Assembly: GCA_949878575.1 (NCBI GenBank)
Contig: CATLAX010000002.1
Span: forward strand, 253,378-317,377
DNA: 64,000 nucleotides
Source of the DNA: an uncultured Alphaproteobacteria bacterium
Lineage (GTDB): Bacteria; Pseudomonadota; Alphaproteobacteria; Rs-D84
Reading direction: 5' to 3'
The notes under the pieces: generated by a model
The model's database searches: none
The model's input: only the letters and a program-made list of their open reading frames with translations
Told to the model about the DNA's origin: nothing
Translations under genes and position numbers: made by a program
Shown: piece after piece, positions 54,845 through 63,341 of the stretch
Position numbering within the stretch: position 1 is the stretch's first letter
How the letters are laid out: each line of letters begins with the position of its first letter

Positions 54845-57400
54845 TCAATCCGCAAAATTATCACGGCATGCGTTGACATTTATCGGTACGCGTATTGTAC
54901 GGAAGGACTCTTTTATGCGAACGCGCGATTTGCAAATAACACGGCCGCTGCCGTCCGTAATTTCCATTACGTATTCATCATACGGCAATCCGTCAAAGAT
55001 AAACGCCCCGTCCAAATCCGCTGTTTTGACCGCATGCAGGGTGCCGTCCATGCGACGCATGCGCACCATGTGGCGGGCGGTTGCGGCCATGCCGGCCAGC
55101 TGGCCCTCTATCCCGCCCAGACGCCGCATGGGAATGTCAACGGGTCGAACAACGCCCGGCCGCAGAACCAGTTTTTTCTGTGTCCATTCCGGCGTTAAAC
55201 TAATGTCGTCAACATTTGACTCGTCAACCGCCATCATCACTTTCTGATATGTTTCCAAATTCGTTATCAGCGCGCCGCCGTTCGCATCCGTTCTGGACGG
55301 GGTTTCACGACCCGATACAAACAGGTCAACACCCGCAACCGGATTTCCGGCATCGTCCGTTGCGCGCGCATATATTGTGCCATAATCCATCATCTGGTTT
55401 TCTGCATTGGCAAAGAAACGATGGCTGTCCGGGATTTTTCCAAAACTGATGTTATATGTAAGATTAAGCGACAGATTACGGTCTGTATCGGATGAAACAT
55501 TAAACGTTAGCCCACCGAATTTAAACAGCCGGCCGACGCCAACACCAAACGCGTCAACATCGGCGCCGCCGACATAGTTTGACCGGCAGTCATGATTCCA
55601 CGTTGCCTGAACATATGTGTTTTTATCCCAGCGGTATTCCCCAAACGCGCCATAGTCATGCAAATAGCTTTCCGGCATTGTCTGATACTGAACCCGGCCG
55701 TTTACACGCATGCGCCCGTACGTCGCCTGGGCCAGCAGCCCCGTATAATTTTCCGTTGCATCCGGCGTGCGCCGCCATGTATTCTCCAAAGACACGTTAT
55801 AATACCGCATAAAATTCGGGGACAGGCGCGCCTGAATTTCACGGTATAATTTTCCGTCGTTTTTTTCACGGTGCGTATACGCGACATAATACGGAACATT
55901 TACCCACGGAACGGAACCGGTCAGACGGCCTTCAAACAGATTGTTCAAATAACCGTCCAGATAATGTGAAACGGGTGTTTTTGTCGCCCCGTAATATTCG
56001 TAGCGCGTAAACAGCGTGCCGATATAAATGTCGCCCTGGGCGTCAAAGTGATGTCCCAATGAATTATTGTCCATATTATAGTTTGCATTATACTGTACGG
56101 AAACGCCGTTTAACGCCATCTGCGCCCCCAGCGTTGAATACTGGTTTGTACGCGTAACATCTGTCGGGCCGCCCGCCCGGGCCATGCCGCCTATCAGGGT
56201 AAACCTGTCGGTTAAGCCGTAATAAAACAAACCGTTTGCAACAATTTTATCAGACGGCGGAACCAATGAATAATTATCGTTGATGACAAACCTGTGCGGT
56301 TGCTGGGCGCTGATGTCATAGCCAAGCTCGCCCGCACGCACCGGCGACGTGCCGGAATAAAACCTGCGCGATTCTTCACGAACCTCGCCATAGGGGCCGT
56401 ACAACACCACCTTGAAATCATTTAAGCCGTAATTTACCGGTATATTTTTAAACTCATAGCGCCCGTCAATTCCGGACTGTCTGAATCCTATCAGCTGATT
56501 GTTCAAATACAGTTCCGCATCCCACCCGGCAGGCATCGGCCCGTTAATGTCTATCGTTTTATCGGCGGAAACAACCAGGTCTTTAAAAGAACTCAGCACA
56601 ACGCCGCGGCCCGGCATGCCGTTATAAAACAGGTTGTTGCCGGCACTGACTATATCGCCGGCCTGAAAACGCACCAGATTAACAAAATTGTGCGGCGTAT
56701 CCAGCATTGTCCGCCCGACCGTGATGCGCGCGCCCGGCCGGCTTAGCCGGTTTTCGCCGTAATCATCGCCAAACAGGGTTAAACGGGTGTCCAATCCGGC
56801 CGCTATCATCGCCATGTTCGCCTGATAAAAATTACCGTTTGTACGCGAATATCCGTCTCGGTGCCAGTTGTGAAAATTCTGGGAACGGCGGTATATAAAA
56901 TCAGTAACTGGGAACGTTAGCCATCGGTTGTCAAAACTGTAATTTGCAAAAGAATCCGCCGCCGGAAAATATGTCATCGCACTGCGCCGCGCCGCGTTGT
57001 CCGCCCCGCGCGTTGTCGGCAGGATATAATCGGAATCAACATCCAGGCGCATTTCCAGCGTATCCACATCCAACCGCAGCGGTAACAAATTCCGGTAATA
57101 ATCCAAGGAATAATAATCCGCGCCGCCCTGTACAATATGCCCCGCCCCGGACAACGGCATGACAAATTCCGTATCCATGAATTGAATTTTTCGGCTGTCC
57201 GGGCGATAGTCAAAATGCAATGCCTGGGCCATGTCCTGAACATCCAAAAAACATGTGCCTGACGTCTGCACGGCATGAACCAGCGCACCGGAATCATAAC
57301 CCTGTATTCTGGGTTCCAACAACAACATCTCTGCAAACGCGGCGTCCGTGACAACAATCTGACAAAGAACACTAAATGCTTTTCGTTTCCAATGTTTCAT
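54845..57400 (-). CDS. Chaperone-usher pilus outer-membrane usher
   Basis: 851 residues from ATG 57400 (signal KAFSVLCQIVVTDAAFA), inside the chaperone 3' end (29 bp overlap). N-terminal periplasmic domain followed by the barrel (YSLVPPSDKIVANGLFYYGLTDRF, GVSVQYNANYNMDNN), a plug region (GYDISAQQPHRFVINDN), and C-terminal Ig-like domains (VAGVDLFVSGRETPSRTDANG). It assembles and secretes the DUF4402 subunits encoded upstream. Confidence 0.85.
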   Translation of the reverse strand: MKHWKRKAFSVLCQIVVTDAAFAEMLLLEPRIQGYDSGALVHAVQTSGTCFLDVQDMAQALHFDYRPDSRKIQFMDTEFVMPLSGAGHIVQGGADYYSLDYYRNLLPLRLDVDTLEMRLDVDSDYILPTTRGADNAARRSAMTYFPAADSFANYSFDNRWLTFPVTDFIYRRSQNFHNWHRDGYSRTNGNFYQANMAMIAAGLDTRLTLFGDDYGENRLSRPGARITVGRTMLDTPHNFVNLVRFQAGDIVSAGNNLFYNGMPGRGVVLSSFKDLVVSADKTIDINGPMPAGWDAELYLNNQLIGFRQSGIDGRYEFKNIPVNYGLNDFKVVLYGPYGEVREESRRFYSGTSPVRAGELGYDISAQQPHRFVINDNYSLVPPSDKIVANGLFYYGLTDRFTLIGGMARAGGPTDVTRTNQYSTLGAQMALNGVSVQYNANYNMDNNSLGHHFDAQGDIYIGTLFTRYEYYGATKTPVSHYLDGYLNNLFEGRLTGSVPWVNVPYYVAYTHREKNDGKLYREIQARLSPNFMRYYNVSLENTWRRTPDATENYTGLLAQATYGRMRVNGRVQYQTMPESYLHDYGAFGEYRWDKNTYVQATWNHDCRSNYVGGADVDAFGVGVGRLFKFGGLTFNVSSDTDRNLSLNLTYNISFGKIPDSHRFFANAENQMMDYGTIYARATDDAGNPVAGVDLFVSGRETPSRTDANGGALITNLETYQKVMMAVDESNVDDISLTPEWTQKKLVLRPGVVRPVDIPMRRLGGIEGQLAGMAATARHMVRMRRMDGTLHAVKTADLDGAFIFDGLPYDEYVMEITDGSGRVICKSRVRIKESFRTIRVPINVNACRDNFAD

Positions 57401-58142
57401 TTGTATTCTCGTCAATAAGTGTAACGGTGATGTCTTTTGACGGCTCATCGGCCAGCGGCACCTGTAACACGCGGACCGGCGTTGTCATAAATATTCTAAA
57501 ATCGGCCACACGCCCCAGTTCGCGGCGTCCCTGCGACACTATGACGGTTCCGAAAAATGAACGATCGCCGGTGCGCCGCACCTGTATGGATGCGACGGGC
57601 TTGCCGTTGCGGCGCTCTATCCGCACGTCGCCGATGCTGGCGGACGCACTAAGCGTGCCGCGTTCTATCATAACCGGAATGGACACACCATAGAGCGGTT
57701 TTAAATTTATAACCAGGCCCCCGTTTGCCCCGCCCTGGGCCGTGCCGTACATCATGGACGGCGACGCCTGTTCCTGAATCAACATATGCGACACATACTC
57801 GCCATCGGGCGCGGCCGCCATCGCGCGGCGGCGGACACGCACAACCTGGGACTGGCCCGGTTGCAGCGTCACCTGATGCGGCGCCCATTCCAGAAAAGGC
57901 GACGCAAACGGATTGCCGGCGACAGGCTCTGATATCGTAACATACGAACCGTCCGGGTTCTGTTTGAAATTGACCAACTGAATATTGTACGTCTTTTCCG
58001 ATTGCGATGTGTTGGTAAAACGAACCTGGCCGGAACGCGTGGCAACATTGTCCATTTCCAGATAATAAGGCGACAGCGATATATTCCCGTTCGCCGCCCC
58101 TGCCCATATCACGAAAATAAAAACACAAATTATCCGCAGCAT
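57372..58142 (-). CDS. Periplasmic pilus chaperone (PapD-like)
   Basis: 256 residues with a signal peptide (ICVFIFVIWAGAANG). PapD-like fold: SPYYLEMDNVATRSGQVRFTNTSQ, EWAPHQVTLQPGQSQVVRVRRR (a family block near the F1-G1 region), and the C-terminal domain. No conserved F1-G1 disulfide seen. Donor-strand chaperone for the pilins. Confidence 0.88.
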   Translation of the reverse strand: MLRIICVFIFVIWAGAANGNISLSPYYLEMDNVATRSGQVRFTNTSQSEKTYNIQLVNFKQNPDGSYVTISEPVAGNPFASPFLEWAPHQVTLQPGQSQVVRVRRRAMAAAPDGEYVSHMLIQEQASPSMMYGTAQGGANGGLVINLKPLYGVSIPVMIERGTLSASASIGDVRIERRNGKPVASIQVRRTGDRSFFGTVIVSQGRRELGRVADFRIFMTTPVRVLQVPLADEPSKDITVTLIDENTNETLETKSI

Positions 58143-58156
58143 GAAAAAACCTTTTT

Positions 58157-59071
58157 TTAATAACTGACAGTTACGGTATACGTACCGTTGTATGTTCCGG
58201 CCGCCTGGGCGGCGTTTACGTTCAAGCTGGCGCCAACCCTTAGCGTCAGCGTTCCCGATGAATTTAAAGTTGTGTTTTCGCCGGATGGCGTGCGGGTAAA
58301 ATTATTGACAGTCATCGCCGCGCCGGGACCGGACAGCGTGGCTGACGACGGCAGTGTTACAGTCACCGACGCATTCGGATTGCCTGTAATTAAAAACTCG
58401 CCGGCGGCGCCGGGCTTGCTTTGAATCAGGTTTACGCCGCCCTGTCCGGATGTAACCGTGCGATTCCCGTTTTGCGACGACAGCCTTACAACGGAATTTC
58501 CACCGGTAACCTCTATTGCGCCAAAACTTAACGGAACAGTCTGGCTAACCGACAGCATTCGCCACAGCGTCAGCATTATCGGCAGTGTCACCGTCGCGGT
58601 GCCGCCCAGCAATGAAGATGCCTGAATCTGAACGGACCCTGTATATGTTCCCGGCGTGGATGCGGCGGTAAAGTTCATTGTGCCGCCAACATTGGCCGTT
58701 GCAGACGGATTTAACAACGACACCTGTAAATTCGGGGTGATGGTAAAATTGTTTACGGTAACAGTGCCGCCCGCACCGTTGCTTAACGTGACGGACGAAT
58801 TCAAGAAGGTCATTGTAACAACATTGGCAACACTGCTTAAACCGCTGCCGGTATATACTGCCTGGCCCGGATAATATGCGGTGCCGGACGATATGACCGT
58901 TGCGGCGGAATTTGTATTAATGGAACCGTTTAACGATAAAACAACAGAACCGCTGGCCGCGGTCGGCGCCAGCGTACCGAACGACAAATTCTTTGCAACC
59001 GTAAACGTGGCGGCCGATACGATACCCGGGACAGCCGCAAAAAACACAAAAAGACCAAACCAACGTATCAA
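58157..59071 (-). CDS. Tandem DUF4402 pilin-like subunit
   Basis: 304 residues starting with TTG at 59071, overlapping the preceding stop as TTGA; signal peptide WFGLFVFFAAVPGIVSA supports this start. Two DUF4402 domains in series (about residues 22-160 and 165-304), each ending in a GTYxGxxxV strand (TPGTYTGSVQIQA; AAGTYNGTYTVTVSY). Perhaps the tip or a longer adhesin-type subunit. Confidence 0.8.
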   Translation of the reverse strand: MIRWFGLFVFFAAVPGIVSAATFTVAKNLSFGTLAPTAASGSVVLSLNGSINTNSAATVISSGTAYYPGQAVYTGSGLSSVANVVTMTFLNSSVTLSNGAGGTVTVNNFTITPNLQVSLLNPSATANVGGTMNFTAASTPGTYTGSVQIQASSLLGGTATVTLPIMLTLWRMLSVSQTVPLSFGAIEVTGGNSVVRLSSQNGNRTVTSGQGGVNLIQSKPGAAGEFLITGNPNASVTVTLPSSATLSGPGAAMTVNNFTRTPSGENTTLNSSGTLTLRVGASLNVNAAQAAGTYNGTYTVTVSY

Positions 59072-59547
59072 TAGTTTACCGTTACCGTATATGTACCGTT
59101 ATATGTCCCGGATGCCTGATTGGCGCCGACATTTAAATTTGCACCGACGTTTAAGGCCAGATTCCCGCTGGCATCGGTGGTGTTGCTGGCGGGCGTACTG
59201 GTGGATGTAAATGTGTCAACCGTCATGGAATTCGCACCGTTGGTCACGCTGCCGTTTGAAAAAGTAACATTCAACGCCGTTGACGGTTGTGCGGTAATGT
59301 CAAACCGGCCGGCCGCGGCCGTTCCGTATGTTCCCAGCGTGGACGAAGACGCGACACCGGCAGGGGTCAGCGTCACCACACCTGCCGTTGCCGCCGGCGT
59401 AACCTTGCCAAAGTTCATCTGCTGGGTCTGGGATGCGGTTATGGCGTTTTGTATCTGGACACTGGCGTTTCCCGTTACGGAAACAGCACTGGCAACGCCC
59501 GGGACAATTACGGCAAACAGAACTGCAAAAACATGTATTTTCATCAT
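59068..59547 (-). CDS. DUF4402 pilin-like subunit
   Basis: 159 residues from ATG 59547 (SD AAAGGAAA; ATG 59544 is equally possible), signal peptide VFAVLFAVIVPGVASA. Single DUF4402 domain ending GTYNGTYTVTVNY. Likely the major pilin, as first gene of the operon. Confidence 0.82.
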   Translation of the reverse strand: MMKIHVFAVLFAVIVPGVASAVSVTGNASVQIQNAITASQTQQMNFGKVTPAATAGVVTLTPAGVASSSTLGTYGTAAAGRFDITAQPSTALNVTFSNGSVTNGANSMTVDTFTSTSTPASNTTDASGNLALNVGANLNVGANQASGTYNGTYTVTVNY

Positions 59548-59626
59548 ATCGGTTTCCTTTGTTAAAGCCTTGCGCATATGATATTTTATCGCCTGCGCAA
59601 TATCCATCCGACACTTTTCCCAACGC

Positions 59627-59654
59627 TTGCGTTAAGTTATTTTCCATATATAAT
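59627..59654 (+). promoter_or_regulatory. Promoter of the lipocalin-like gene
   Basis: TTGCGT (59627-59632), 16-bp spacer, TATAAT (59649-59654), 21 bp before ATG 59676. Confidence 0.7.
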
Positions 59655-59675
59655 TGTTTTCAACAGGAGGATGTA

Positions 59676-60017
59676 ATGAACAAGATTATTTTGGCCTTAC
59701 CCGTAATACTGTTGACGGCATGCGACAAATGCCCCGATTTAACGGGCCGCTGGCATACACCGGTTAACGGAATGGAAAACATGACCCAGGGTTTTGAGCT
59801 GCATAAGAACGGCGTTGCAGAATCAATAAACATGGCAACACTGGTGTATGAAACATGGCAACAGCCAGACTGCGACACACTGGTAATGACAGGGGAAAGC
59901 ATTGGCAACGGCCAAACGATTAAATTTACGGAAACATATAGTATTTCCAGACCGGACAAAAACACCATGGTGTTGACACGTGAAAACGGTTACAGCGAAA
60001 CGTACACCCGCGAATAA
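59676..60017 (+). CDS. Lipocalin-like lipoprotein
   Basis: 113 residues from ATG 59676 (SD CAGGAGG). Lipobox LTAC (IILALPVILLTACDKC). LTGRWHTPVNGMENMTQGFEL and TYSISRPDKNTMVLTRENG fit the lipocalin-like family, short form. Two cysteines near the acylated one (CDKC) and one at PDC. Ligand unknown. Confidence 0.7.
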   Translation: MNKIILALPVILLTACDKCPDLTGRWHTPVNGMENMTQGFELHKNGVAESINMATLVYETWQQPDCDTLVMTGESIGNGQTIKFTETYSISRPDKNTMVLTRENGYSETYTRE

Positions 60018-60035
60018 ACGGCCACAAAAAATAAA

Positions 60036-60060
60036 AACCGCCTGTCGGCGGATTGTATTT
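60036..60060 (+). terminator. Terminator of the lipocalin-like gene
   Basis: AACCGCC/GGCGGATT-type stem, loop TGTC, followed by a T-run that runs into the att-like repeat. Confidence 0.7.
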
Positions 60061-60197
60061 TTTGGCAGTCCCAACTGAACAATTTACGAACTGATGACTT
60101 GCATGATTTATTGCAATTTGGTAAAGAGATAAAGGTGTTTTTGAACAAGTATGATAAGCATATATAACATGTTTCTTATTAATAAATAAGTAATCCA

Positions 60198-60386
60198 TTA
60201 TTGTGCTTTTTTGCCGACCTCCAATCTGCCTGCTTTACCGGACTTTAACCATTCCAGCACAGCTATTCTGCTCTCAACATTTTTTTTATCGTAATCGTTT
60301 TCAATTTCGATTTTATGAAACTCTGCAATTAAATCATCTAATTTTTCAACTATTTCAGGTGTTAACACCTTACATTTATCTGTCAT
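60198..60386 (-). CDS. Small islet protein
   Basis: 62 residues from ATG 60386 with a strong SD (AAGGAGAGGAG). Helical, charged (ILTPEIVEKLDDLIAEFHKI-type), basic tail (RLEVGKKAQ). No family recognised. 15 bp downstream of the acidic gene, likely co-transcribed. Confidence 0.6.
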   Translation of the reverse strand: MTDKCKVLTPEIVEKLDDLIAEFHKIEIENDYDKKNVESRIAVLEWLKSGKAGRLEVGKKAQ

Positions 60387-60401
60387 TCTCCTCTCCTTGG
60401 G

Positions 60402-60821
60402 TTAACGAACGCGGCTGCTAAACGCATTATATCTCATTTGATTGTTGTATCTTTGCATTGTTGTTTTTTGCGCAACGGCAGATTTTTTTGATTTTGTTGA
60501 AATCCGTCTGGTTGCAGCACTAGATTTTGAGTGCTCTATTTCACCTTCGTCATCATAATCTTCCAATTCACCTATATCAATTTCATAATAATTCCCATCT
60601 TCGTCTTGATAAATTACGGATTCACTGCCTGCAGGTACCTCTATAACACCCCTATCTTCTGGTGTGTTATTGTTACTGTTTATGTTATCATAGGTGTCCC
60701 AGTCTATGTGTGCACCACCATCAGAATCGTCCTTTTTATTGTCATCGTTATTGTCGTCTTTACCCCATCCCCACCAACTCATTTGCATTCTGGTTTGGGT
60801 GCCGACCTTCTTGGTTTTCAT
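60402..60821 (-). CDS. Acidic, low-complexity islet protein
   Basis: 139 residues from ATG 60821 (ATG 60857 is possible). Asp/Asn-rich segment DDNNDDNKKDDSDGG after MSWWGWGK, acidic middle (DEDGNYYEIDIGELEDYDDE) and basic Ser/Arg C-terminus (ATRRISTKSKKSAVAQ). No signal or family. The charge pattern resembles DNA-mimic or phage inhibitor proteins, but this is speculation. Confidence 0.5.
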   Translation of the reverse strand: MKTKKVGTQTRMQMSWWGWGKDDNNDDNKKDDSDGGAHIDWDTYDNINSNNNTPEDRGVIEVPAGSESVIYQDEDGNYYEIDIGELEDYDDEGEIEHSKSSAATRRISTKSKKSAVAQKTTMQRYNNQMRYNAFSSRVR

Positions 60822-61098
60822 GTTTCTTATATTGTACGGATAAATAAATACAAACATAATATCAACTATTATCTTAATTCACCATGAACGATATTATCAT
60901 TTGTATGAAATGTCAATAGGTTAGTTATTAATACTGGCACATAACCATTGTTACACAGCCATATAAAAGTTTGAAATTTGCAGAAAAGACATTGTTTCAA
61001 ATTAAATACTTACGAACTGCTGTGTAGAGGGTAAAAAGGCTAGGATTTCCATTAAAAAATCACTTTCACTGTTCGTAAAAAGCGATGATTTAAACATT

Positions 61099-61173
61099 TG
61101 GCAGTCCCAACGGGAATCGAACCCGTGTTGCCGGAATGAGAATCCGATGTCCTAACCGCTAGACGATGGGACC
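61099..61173 (-). tRNA. tRNA-Glu (CTC)
   Basis: Acceptor GGTCCCA/TGGGACT, anticodon stem TCGGA/TCCGG with loop TTCTCAT (anticodon CTC), T-arm GGTTCGATTCC, encoded CCA. Its 3' 15 bp is duplicated at 60061. Confidence 0.93.
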
Positions 61174-61220
61174 GCATGGCGCTTATAATAACAGCTTTTG
61201 CAATATTTGCAAATAATTCT

Positions 61221-61958
61221 TTATTGCTTGTCGCGCATGTGCCAAATCTTGTCATATTCTATGTGCACGGCATTCATAAACTCACGCGCGGGCGTGCGCT
61301 TTTCACAGTTAAACATGTATGAAAAATCACAAAAGCACGCATCCTCCCAGTCTATAAAGGCAATTACGCGCATTGTTTTTAAATCTATCATAAAATTGTC
61401 GCACACGTCACCCTGGCACCATCCGCGCATATATCCCGGCGCCGCATCAGGTTCCGGCTTTAAATCGCGTATTTCATCCGGATCCGCACACGCCACATCA
61501 TACAGGAAACGCGCCACCTGGGCCGCCAAAACATCCAGATTGGCCATTATTACATCACGCGGACCGCCGCGCAGCGTAACGCCGCGTATGAATTCATATT
61601 TACGAACCAGCATTCCCTTGTTTTCTATTAACTCCACATCCGGTATGTCTATTGGCGAAAACGGGCGCAGTGCGCGAACAATTCGCTGTTCACGCCGGGC
61701 CAGTTGGCGATAATTGTCACGCCGCAATGGAAACTTGTATATCCAGCGGTTGTCCGCACTGATAATCAGACTGCGCGCCTGATAGCCGACAAACGTACGC
61801 ATGCGCGGGAAACACAGCCCCGTATCAGCGCGAATAAACCTGATATATTCCATTAAAGGGGAATTCAACAGGACACGCAGTTTTTTCCGCCCGTGCTTGC
61901 TGTATACAAGACCGCATATTACATTTGTAAAAAAATGTCTTATAGATTTTCCAGCCAT
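61221..61958 (-). CDS. APH/choline-kinase-like phosphotransferase
   Basis: 245 residues. The kinase-like loop GWCQGDVCDNFMID has the catalytic D and metal N of aminoglycoside phosphotransferase-fold kinases, although the usual H before it is C (WCQGD for LHGD). IAFIDWEDACFCDFSYMF gives the second metal D. N-terminal lobe shorter than usual; a lysine in IYKFPLRR may be the ATP lysine. Likely a sugar, lipid or cell-wall kinase; drug resistance is not implied. Confidence 0.75.
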   Translation of the reverse strand: MAGKSIRHFFTNVICGLVYSKHGRKKLRVLLNSPLMEYIRFIRADTGLCFPRMRTFVGYQARSLIISADNRWIYKFPLRRDNYRQLARREQRIVRALRPFSPIDIPDVELIENKGMLVRKYEFIRGVTLRGGPRDVIMANLDVLAAQVARFLYDVACADPDEIRDLKPEPDAAPGYMRGWCQGDVCDNFMIDLKTMRVIAFIDWEDACFCDFSYMFNCEKRTPAREFMNAVHIEYDKIWHMRDKQ

Positions 61959-62014
61959 AATAAGGCAAGATAAATTATATTTGTAAAAGCCGCAAGAAAA
62001 ACTTTACTAAAAAC

Positions 62015-62042
62015 TTGACATACTTGTTTTTGGTACTATAAT
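62015..62042 (+). promoter_or_regulatory. Consensus promoter of lipoprotein gene 62090
   Basis: TTGACA (62015-62020), 16-bp spacer, TATAAT (62037-62042): both boxes are perfect consensus. Confidence 0.85.
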
Positions 62043-62089
62043 GTAAATATAGGATGAAAAGTCCAACAGGGTAACAGAGGAGCAAGAAA

Positions 62090-62926
62090 ATGAAGTTCAA
62101 CAACATTACACCCAAGATTCAACGTGCGGCATTATTTGCAATGATGCCCATGATGCTGGTTGCATGCAAATCCCGCGACCGCCAAATCAAAGAGCTGGAC
62201 GGCAGAATCCAAGACACAAAAATTGCAATAGAAGAGACATACAAGGCACGCCAACAGGCACTGGACGATTCCGTGTCACGCAACGCCATGCTGACCGTAC
62301 TGCATGAATGGATTGACGCGGACGCTGCAAAAATTGACAGCCTGCGCAACAGAAACCAGGCACTGGTGGACAGCATTCAGGAACGTTCAACCAGCCGTCT
62401 GGCCCGCAAATACCCGTTGTCGGCGTTCATATCAAACAAAGAGTTAAAGATAATTTCCGGTCAACTGCGCGAATTCCACAACGAATGGAATGAAACAGCG
62501 GCGGCAAACATCATGGCCGGCCGCGGCACGCTGATGGATTTGTACAGCGTCGCATATGATTTGGATTACACACTGTTTGAACCGTCTTTCTATATCATAA
62601 ACGACGATGGCGACCTGCGCTTTGACAACGAGCGCCTGAACAAAAAATGCCGCGAATTTGAAAGCGAAAAAGAAGAACTGTTAAACGACGAAATCTTAAC
62701 AACCATGCGCCACAGTTCCAACAAGAAAGAATACGCCGTCAACCAAAGCCAGATTGACGAGCACGACCGTCTATGCAACATCAGCGACAGCGTGTACATG
62801 GAAATTGAATCACATTTCTATAACAAATACGCCACGCCGATTAAAAAGTTAAACGCGTACAAAAGCGAACTGGAACAGAAACGAAACATATTGGCGCGCG
62901 AACGCGCAGAGCAGCGCCGCAGATAA
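62090..62926 (+). CDS. Coiled-coil lipoprotein
   Basis: 278 residues from ATG 62090 (SD AGAGGAG). Lipobox LVAC (MMLVACKS). Long helical, charged body with coiled-coil propensity (KELDGRIQDTKIAIEETYKA; FESEKEELLNDEILTTMRHS; LNAYKSELEQKRNILARERA). Strong promoter implies an abundant envelope lipoprotein. No family recognised. Confidence 0.75.
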   Translation: MKFNNITPKIQRAALFAMMPMMLVACKSRDRQIKELDGRIQDTKIAIEETYKARQQALDDSVSRNAMLTVLHEWIDADAAKIDSLRNRNQALVDSIQERSTSRLARKYPLSAFISNKELKIISGQLREFHNEWNETAAANIMAGRGTLMDLYSVAYDLDYTLFEPSFYIINDDGDLRFDNERLNKKCREFESEKEELLNDEILTTMRHSSNKKEYAVNQSQIDEHDRLCNISDSVYMEIESHFYNKYATPIKKLNAYKSELEQKRNILARERAEQRRR

Positions 62927-62927
62927 A

Positions 62928-62950
62928 AAAGCCCCCGAAACGGGGCTTTT
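62928..62950. terminator. Intrinsic terminator
   Basis: GCCCC/GGGGC with a 6-nt loop, A-run before and T-run after. Confidence 0.85.
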
Positions 62951-62952
62951 TT

Positions 62953-63324
62953 TTATTCACCTGTCAACAATTCCCGCGCAGACCGCAGCAACGACAACGC
63001 AATCGTCACATCACCGACGGTCGCCGCCGCTTTCCCGGCATCCACAGGATGCCCCGCCACAGGCATGGCCGCGGACGCATCCGCAAGCGCCCCGTCACGC
63101 AGCATTTTTTTCACGCCTGCAATTGTCATACCGCGGTTGTATAGCAAATCTTTTATCTGTTCCAGGCGGCGAACCGTTTCAGCGCGGTAATAACGCCGGC
63201 CACCTGCACCCGTTGTCGGACGAATCGCAACCGGAAACTGCTTTTCCCAATACCGCAGCGTATGCGCCGGCACGGACAGGCGTTTTGACACCTCGTTTAT
63301 AGATGCAAAATATTCGTTATCCAT
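62953..63324 (-). CDS. MerR family transcriptional regulator
   Basis: 123 residues from ATG 63324 (ATG 63333 adjacent). N-terminal HTH YFASINEVSKRLSVPAHTLR followed by YWEKQFPVAIRPTTGAGGRRYYRAETV is the MerR pattern. The C-terminal part is Ala-rich and lacks metal-binding cysteines. Directly downstream of gyrA. Confidence 0.88.
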   Translation of the reverse strand: MDNEYFASINEVSKRLSVPAHTLRYWEKQFPVAIRPTTGAGGRRYYRAETVRRLEQIKDLLYNRGMTIAGVKKMLRDGALADASAAMPVAGHPVDAGKAAATVGDVTIALSLLRSARELLTGE

Positions 63325-63341
63325 GCCGACCATCCCGTACG

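Larger units (their letters stand above)
60061..61111. mobile_element. Small islet bounded by a tRNA-Glu 3'-end repeat
   Basis: TTTGGCAGTCCCAAC is repeated at 60061-60075 and 61097-61111. The second copy is the functional 3' end of tRNA-Glu (minus strand). The repeats lie in the same orientation, as expected for attL/attR of an element that integrated at the tRNA 3' end. The enclosed ~1 kb is AT-rich and holds two short genes (60198, 60402), with no integrase. Another 10-bp repeat TTACGAACTG lies at 60084 and 61010. Mobility is inference. Confidence 0.6.

Noticed and set aside
61221..61958. Aminoglycoside resistance gene
   Set aside because: Only the fold motifs match; the catalytic loop is atypical and there is no mobile resistance context.
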